64,000 bases of DNA, from contig JAHRHY010000012.1 in the NCBI GenBank assembly GCA_019671135.1, positions 496,001 to 560,000 on the forward strand. The letters run 5' to 3'. This DNA comes from Linnemannia hyalina (lineage: Eukaryota > Mortierellomycota > Mortierellomycetes > Mortierellales > Mortierellaceae). The translations under genes and the position numbers were made by a program. Under the pieces are notes generated by a model. That model was not told the DNA's origin. It saw nothing but the letters and a program-made list of their open reading frames with translations, and did not search any database. The first letter of the stretch is position 1. Each line of letters starts with the position of its first letter. Below are positions 59,033-64,000 of this stretch, piece after piece.

Positions 59033-59071
59033 CACAAAAGAAGGGCTTCTTTAAAAGAGCCCTTCTTTGTG
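59033..59071. repeat. hairpin-forming inverted repeat
   Basis: The arms CACAAAAGAAGGGCTTC and GAGCCCTTCTTTGTG can pair over about 14 bases, with one bulged A and one G-T-type mismatch, around a short T/A-rich loop. Function unknown. Confidence 0.7.
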
Positions 59072-59950
59072 CGTCCCCTTGAAAATAAAGGCCAAGCTGC
59101 TTTCAAGCGTCGTGTGACAATGATGATGATTCATGGGACTGACTGGACTCCTTTTCTCGTCGCATGTCTCCGTGTTGTCTGGGCACGCAAGTAGGATGAA
59201 GGAGATAAAGCTTGTTTTTCGAACACGACAGACACATTGGCAGGCGGTGTGGTCCGTGCCTCAGGAGGAGTCTGTTTGCTTATTCCAGCCCACTCTTGAA
59301 CCAGCAGACGCAGCCAAAAGAAACATAAAGAAAAAAACAATCCTTAGCTCTCATGAGCCAACAGCCTCAATGTGTGCCTGTCTGTTCTTTTCTCCATTGC
59401 CCATCCTGCGCTTGCAACACCTCATCCATTATGTGAAAAACGCGACGCCAATAGCACTAACTGATGAAGGCAAAAAAAACAGAGAACTCCCTTTTGTCAC
59501 CAACAATCATGTTTCGTACACAACATGTACTTTGCTTCGCTCACAAGTATTGTGTCCTCCCTCGATTGAATGTTGACTGGACTGTAGCAACTAAAGAAGG
59601 AGAGCAGTCGCGGATAGATAGTGTTCTCGTCATCGGAGACCCATCCTTCTTCCTTCCTGAGGTGTAAGGATTCTCAGAAAGTATATATCTTGACACAGAG
59701 TTACTCAATTTCTTCCCTTTTTTGTTTTTATCATTATTATTTTTTTGTTTTCGTTTCATTGCATTCCATTCATCTCAGGCACCTCTTTGCGTTGTTACTG
59801 TCCCACCTCATCCTCGTTCATTTTATCTCATCTTTATTATCTTTGTCATACCTCTTCATCATCTACACTCGACCAACGGGTGACACGACAAATCAATACC
59901 ACGCCTCATTCCACCACCCCAACCAATAACCCTGGTAGACAACTTCGAAA

Positions 59951-61308
59951 ATGACACCCTCACATACCTCCCTCCACAATCCAAGGAGGCTCTCTCCTAT
60001 ACTTCTCTGCACAGCAGTTATCTGCTTCCTCGCCAGCACCATCCCTTCCACGACCGCAGCGATCAACATGAAAGATTTCCCACCATCTTCAGCTGTCCCT
60101 CCTGTCAATCACCCTCAAGTTCAACAATGGTTAGCTGAGATCGATTTGACGGGCGTTCCGTCGATCCCCCTGAATTCGGGTGACCCGCCAGACTGCCCCG
60201 CCAAAGTCGAACCTGGTGTCTGTTATTGGACCTGTGAGGACTGTGCAAGCGATGATGTGGTCGAGTGTCCAGACAAGAATGTCTGGGGATTGACGTTTGA
60301 TGATGGCCCAACGCCGGCGACTCCAGACCTCTTGGCGTTCTTGGATCAGCAACAGGTCAAGGCGACCTTCTTCTTGATCGGTGCCAATGTTGTTCAGTAC
60401 CCAGACATGGTTGTGAAAGAGGCTGCTGCCGGACACCACCTGGCATCCCATACGTAAGAATTGGTTGTTGTTACGAAAAGGTCAAGTTGGCTTCTCCTTC
60501 GCATGTTTTCGCTAACTCCTCTCTGTTTACTGTTGTTTTTTTTTATGACTTCATGTAGTTGGTCCCATCATGCATTGACGACATTGACGAACGAGGAAAT
60601 TGTGGCCGAGATCAAGTGGACGGAGAAGGCTATTATGGATGCGACAGGTCTCCGAGTCCGGTACATGCGACCCCCATACGGAGATGTTGACAACCGTGTC
60701 CGCTTTATCCTCAAAAAGCTCGGATACACTGTTGTTGATTGGGGTGGAGATACCTTTGACTCGAACGACTGGAAGAGTAAGTGTTTTTCTTTCTACCTCC
60801 TCTTCCACACAAGTTGGACGTAAGCACTCTTTACGTTTAACTAACTCAACCCCATACCTGCCTTACAACAGTCCCTCAAATGTCTAGCTCTGCAGTGGTT
60901 ACTCACTTTCAAAAGTCAATTACAACCTACGCCACCAACGCCGCCAACAACACCAAAGGTTTCATCTCACTCGAGCATGACCTTACTTCCCAGACCGTGA
61001 ACGTTGCAAAGACACTGATTCCCTTTGGCAAAGAGCACAACCTTCAGATCATGAGTGTTGCCGATTGCCTTCGTGACGCGTCGCCTTATGGCGCCAATAA
61101 CACTGCAGTGGTCTCTCCTATCAGATCTCTTCCACCACCACCACCTCCTTCATCACCCGTCAATCCCATCGCACAGGGCGCCGGGTTGGATCTGGATTAT
61201 CATCACAATGCGGCGGTTGGCCAAAAGAAGGCAGCGGCGGCAGCTGTGTGGTCGTCGGGCATTGTTTTGGGCTCCATCGTTATCGCAGCAGGATTGGCGT
61301 TACTCTAA
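59951..61308 (+). CDS. chitin deacetylase (NodB domain, CE4), GPI-type
   Basis: Three exons, 59951-60453, 60559-60776 and 60872-61308, join in frame to 385 residues. Chitin deacetylases remove acetyl groups from chitin to make chitosan, a major wall polymer in Mucoromycota-type fungi. All five CE4 motifs are visible: LTFDDGP with the catalytic base and metal Asp (117, 118), SHTWSHH with metal His 167 and 171 (crossing the first intron), RYMRPPYGDVD, DWGGDTFDSNDW and GFISLEHD. The protein has an N-terminal hydrophobic signal segment (ILLCTAVICFLASTI). A Pro/Ala-rich stretch precedes a C-terminal hydrophobic tail (SSGIVLGSIVIAAGLALL), as in GPI-anchored members. Paired Cys around 82-106 form a pre-domain knot. 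It should be active. Confidence 0.95.
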
Positions 61309-64000
61309 AGCAACACCATATCTCTCAAAGAATAATTCGTGCCCACACACTGCAACGCACACCAGCGAATGGCCGCTCTCTTTTCCTCCCTAGGGTACGA
61401 AGAGAAAATGGGCTACTTCTCCTCTCGCACAAGCCTCCATCTCCCACACATTTTGCATCCATCTTTGTCAACCCCTAATCTTTTTTGTACTCGTCGGCAT
61501 CTTTTCAACCGTTTTTTCATCTACCCGCATCTAGACATCATTTTTTAATAGCATATTACACGAATACTTATTGCATAAAATTACCCGCTTTGTCATTTAT
61601 GATTTGAAGTCGTTCACATGGCTTTTGTTCGTTGAGCCAGCTGAGCGCGTCTTTGATCACGCGAATAGCTGCTCAGAACGGTCGAGATGGGTATTGTTGT
61701 GAAGACACAAAAAGTTGCCTCTCTTTTTTTTTGTTTTCGTTTTCGTTTTGCAAAGAGCTCTATCGGGGCTGTCAATCTTTTTTATTGATACCTCTTGTTT
61801 TTACTCATTACGAAAGGCGTGGTTTATAGGAAAGAAAGTAATGGAGTAATGACAATAGCAAAAAAAAAAAAAGCGAAAATATGGTCGTGCCTTTTTTTTC
61901 TTCTCTTTTGTTATTTTACTCATCCCGATTGCTGAGATGTGAACGTCCAAAAAGACAACAGTACCAATCAACAAAAGAAGTAAAGGCCGTTCGCTATTCA
62001 TTGATTACTTGCTACGCGTATGAAATTGAGAAAGGAGGAAGGGTGTACAAATAACATCGACCTGCGCGCGGCAAAGAAGGAGCGATGTGGAGCGAGAGTG
62101 TGTTTCTGATAGCTTCTGAGAAAAACTATACGTTGACGAAAACCTGTCAGTCATAGTACGCTTGGTCGTCAAGGAGTTGAGCCAAAGCGGATAGAACGAT
62201 GAGCCATTTGAGAGGAAGGTGCTCGAGCTTGGGGCATGGAATGAGGAGTGAAGGGATAAGATGGCTAGGTCGACGTTAAAAGCTGGGGCAAAATAATGCT
62301 CGTTCAATAATTTTCAACAACAAACAAAACTTTTATGGCGAGAGAAGGAGCGAAAAAAGAAGCGGCATCGAGAGCTCACATGGGTGCGTAGTGAAGTGGA
62401 GGAAGAGAAAGGAGGACATTTGTATTTTTGGGTAGGTGTTTTGTTTTTACTTTTGGTGCTACAATGGGGTTGGTAACTCAAATTCAACATGTGAAAGAAA
62501 GGAGATTGGTTGAGAATAGTTGTTGGCCTTTTGGGAAGGAAGAAGGGCGAAGAAAGAGATGGAGAAGGGGAGCACTTGAGTCTCTAGACTTTTCTCGCCA
62601 CCTTCTACACCATGACCGCACACACGTATACATAAGATGCACACCCACACACAGACACACTCGCCTCCCGATTAGTACATTTGTATATGAGGGAATAGGA
62701 GCATGGAAGCTTGGTAAAACAATTACTCAAGCTGTTGGTGAGTTGTTTCGCTTGGTGCCTGATTCTTTGTGCTTTGCAGAATCCCAAACATGAAAGGAAG
62801 AGCTTCAGGCTAGGTGAACATGTGGAGGTGATGAGAAAAACGGCGAAAGAGACCACATTCGTGGGGTGGAGGATTCTTTTTTTTTGGGTTCGCTAGGTGC
62901 ATGGATGATGACGATGAGTGCTTGGCATTCCATAATGAACCCTGACGTGTCGATGTATCTCACTAAGAGGTCTTGCAATTGTAAATCTTTAGTTCGATAC
63001 ATTTTGGGAGAGGACTGTCTGTACATGGGGAGTACAATGAGGGTGTGCCGAGCTGCTGCAGCAGTGTCAGTGGCCGGATCCGGCTGTCGATGATGGGTTT
63101 GGAGCACAAGCAGATAAACAAACAAATAAGTCCAATGAAGAGCAAAAAGAGGCCTTCTTGGCCGCTGCCGTTGCATTGCTTCTGAGCCCTTTTGGAGGCA
63201 GAGTTAGGTTGGCTAGTCTAGCATGTCTATTTTCTATTTTTTTCCTTCGTTTTGGTTCCATGCATTCGGCTGGGGGTGAGAGAGGAATTGTGCGTTGCTC
63301 TCCTTCTATTCTCATTCTCGGTCATCGCCAACAAATAGCACAACAAACAACAGATAACAACAGCAGCGGTTTTCACAGGTACATGGCCCAAGGATCGTGA
63401 ACAAAGGAAACAGATCTTTTTTTTTTGGGGGGGGAGGGGGAAGGCGTTTCTAGACGGCTGTTATTTTGGCTGGGGACAAGGATAAAAGGACGAAAGTACC
63501 AGATGAACGCTCAGACTCTTTGTTGGTTTTTTTTACCTTTGGGATGGGGGGATGAAGCAAGTGCTGGGCACTTGGTCTTCAGGTGTCAATTCGTAGGATT
63601 AGCCATCGCTTCCATTCAACTCAAGTCTGTGTGTCTATTCTGCTCCTTCTTCTACACCTCCTTGAGCGATGATAGATGCAGGAGCGAAGTCTCATGAGAA
63701 GGAACCTATGCCCTCCTTTCTTGAGAGAGGAAGGTTGTTCTCCACAAGAAAACGTTGTAAAATAAACTCAATCGATGATGAGCTGCTCCTTCAACGTCGA
63801 GGTATTTGTTTCGTCTAACAGAAAACGATGTGCCCTATGCCAATAGCTTCTCGTACTGCCCAGGTGTTCAAATAGAGTGCTTAAAGCGTCTTTGTAGGTG
63901 TGGGTGTGTGCCCAACGCAAATTACGCTTTTTTGTATTTCTCCTTTCCTCCACATCAATTTCTTTTGTTCCCTTTTATTTGTTGTTTTTTAAACTCTCGG
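61309..64000. other. gene-free right end of window
   Basis: 2.7 kb without a frame I can support as a gene. Frames here are short, with T- or A-rich and low-complexity content. Simple features are A12 near 61860, T runs, and GA-rich patches near 62400-62560. The chitin deacetylase terminator must lie at its left edge. Confidence 0.5.

Larger units (their letters stand above)
57336..59950. other. intergenic region upstream of chitin deacetylase
   Basis: 2.6 kb without an intact gene. It holds a coding-like minus-strand relic at about 58080-58310 and a hairpin at 59033-59071. The last 250 bp are pyrimidine-rich on the sense strand of the chitin deacetylase gene. Confidence 0.45.

Noticed and set aside
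21128..63000. Possible CRISPR-like or satellite arrays
   Set aside because: Only simple microsatellites (CAGT, GTT, CT, GA) were found; there are no regularly spaced identical repeats with unique spacers.

Overview
The window reads as nuclear DNA of a filamentous fungus. Genes are split by many short GT-AG introns (mostly about 60-250 nt), carry no operon-type spacing, and encode fungal or eukaryotic proteins: a fungal-type kinesin-1 with an IAK tail motif, a Whi3/scw1-type RNA-binding protein, Slm-type TORC2/eisosome protein, Ett1/Nro1, and a GPI-type chitin deacetylase. Stealth-domain proteins, TMEM135, and pyrimidine-rich tracts just before start codons make an early-diverging lineage such as Mortierellomycotina likely; this placement is inference from gene content, not a search.

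Layout. 0-5 kb: TRAPPC6/Trs33 (-, cut by the window edge), NF-YB/HapC (+), an APH-fold kinase (-). 5-13 kb: kinesin-1 heavy chain (+, 10 exons) facing a TMEM135-like membrane protein (-, 5 exons). 13.8-26 kb: an ABCC/MRP-type ABC transporter (+, 6 exons), then three minus-strand genes in tandem: ARMT1/DUF89 phosphatase, Ett1/Nro1, and Slm1/2-like BAR-PH protein. 26-30 kb: a small secreted orphan (-) and a Whi3-like RRM protein (-). 30-37.8 kb: an accessory, gene-poor stretch with a badly decayed Stealth-domain gene (+) and a coding-like relic (-). 37.8-46.3 kb: PhoD-like metallophosphatase (+) and a 1478-residue low-complexity protein (-). 46.3-64 kb: a phytocyanin-like GPI protein (-), DPH3 (+), CTNNBL1 (+), a second Stealth gene (-) interrupted by one stop and three frame changes, then a chitin deacetylase (+); the last 2.7 kb show no gene.

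The genes do not form one pathway. They cover transport (TRAPP, kinesin, ABC transporter), translation (DPH3 for eEF2 diphthamide, Ett1 for termination), splicing (CTNNBL1), transcription (NF-YB), cell surface (chitin deacetylase, phytocyanin-like protein) and signalling (Slm, Whi3). The most notable observations are the two Stealth-gene copies lying in opposite orientation about 20 kb apart, both damaged; a GC-AG intron in DPH3; and a phytocyanin-like protein without the usual copper ligands. I found no CRISPR array, intact transposon, rRNA or tRNA gene. All exon limits come from reading splice consensus, reading frame and protein-family conservation together; none was checked against transcripts.
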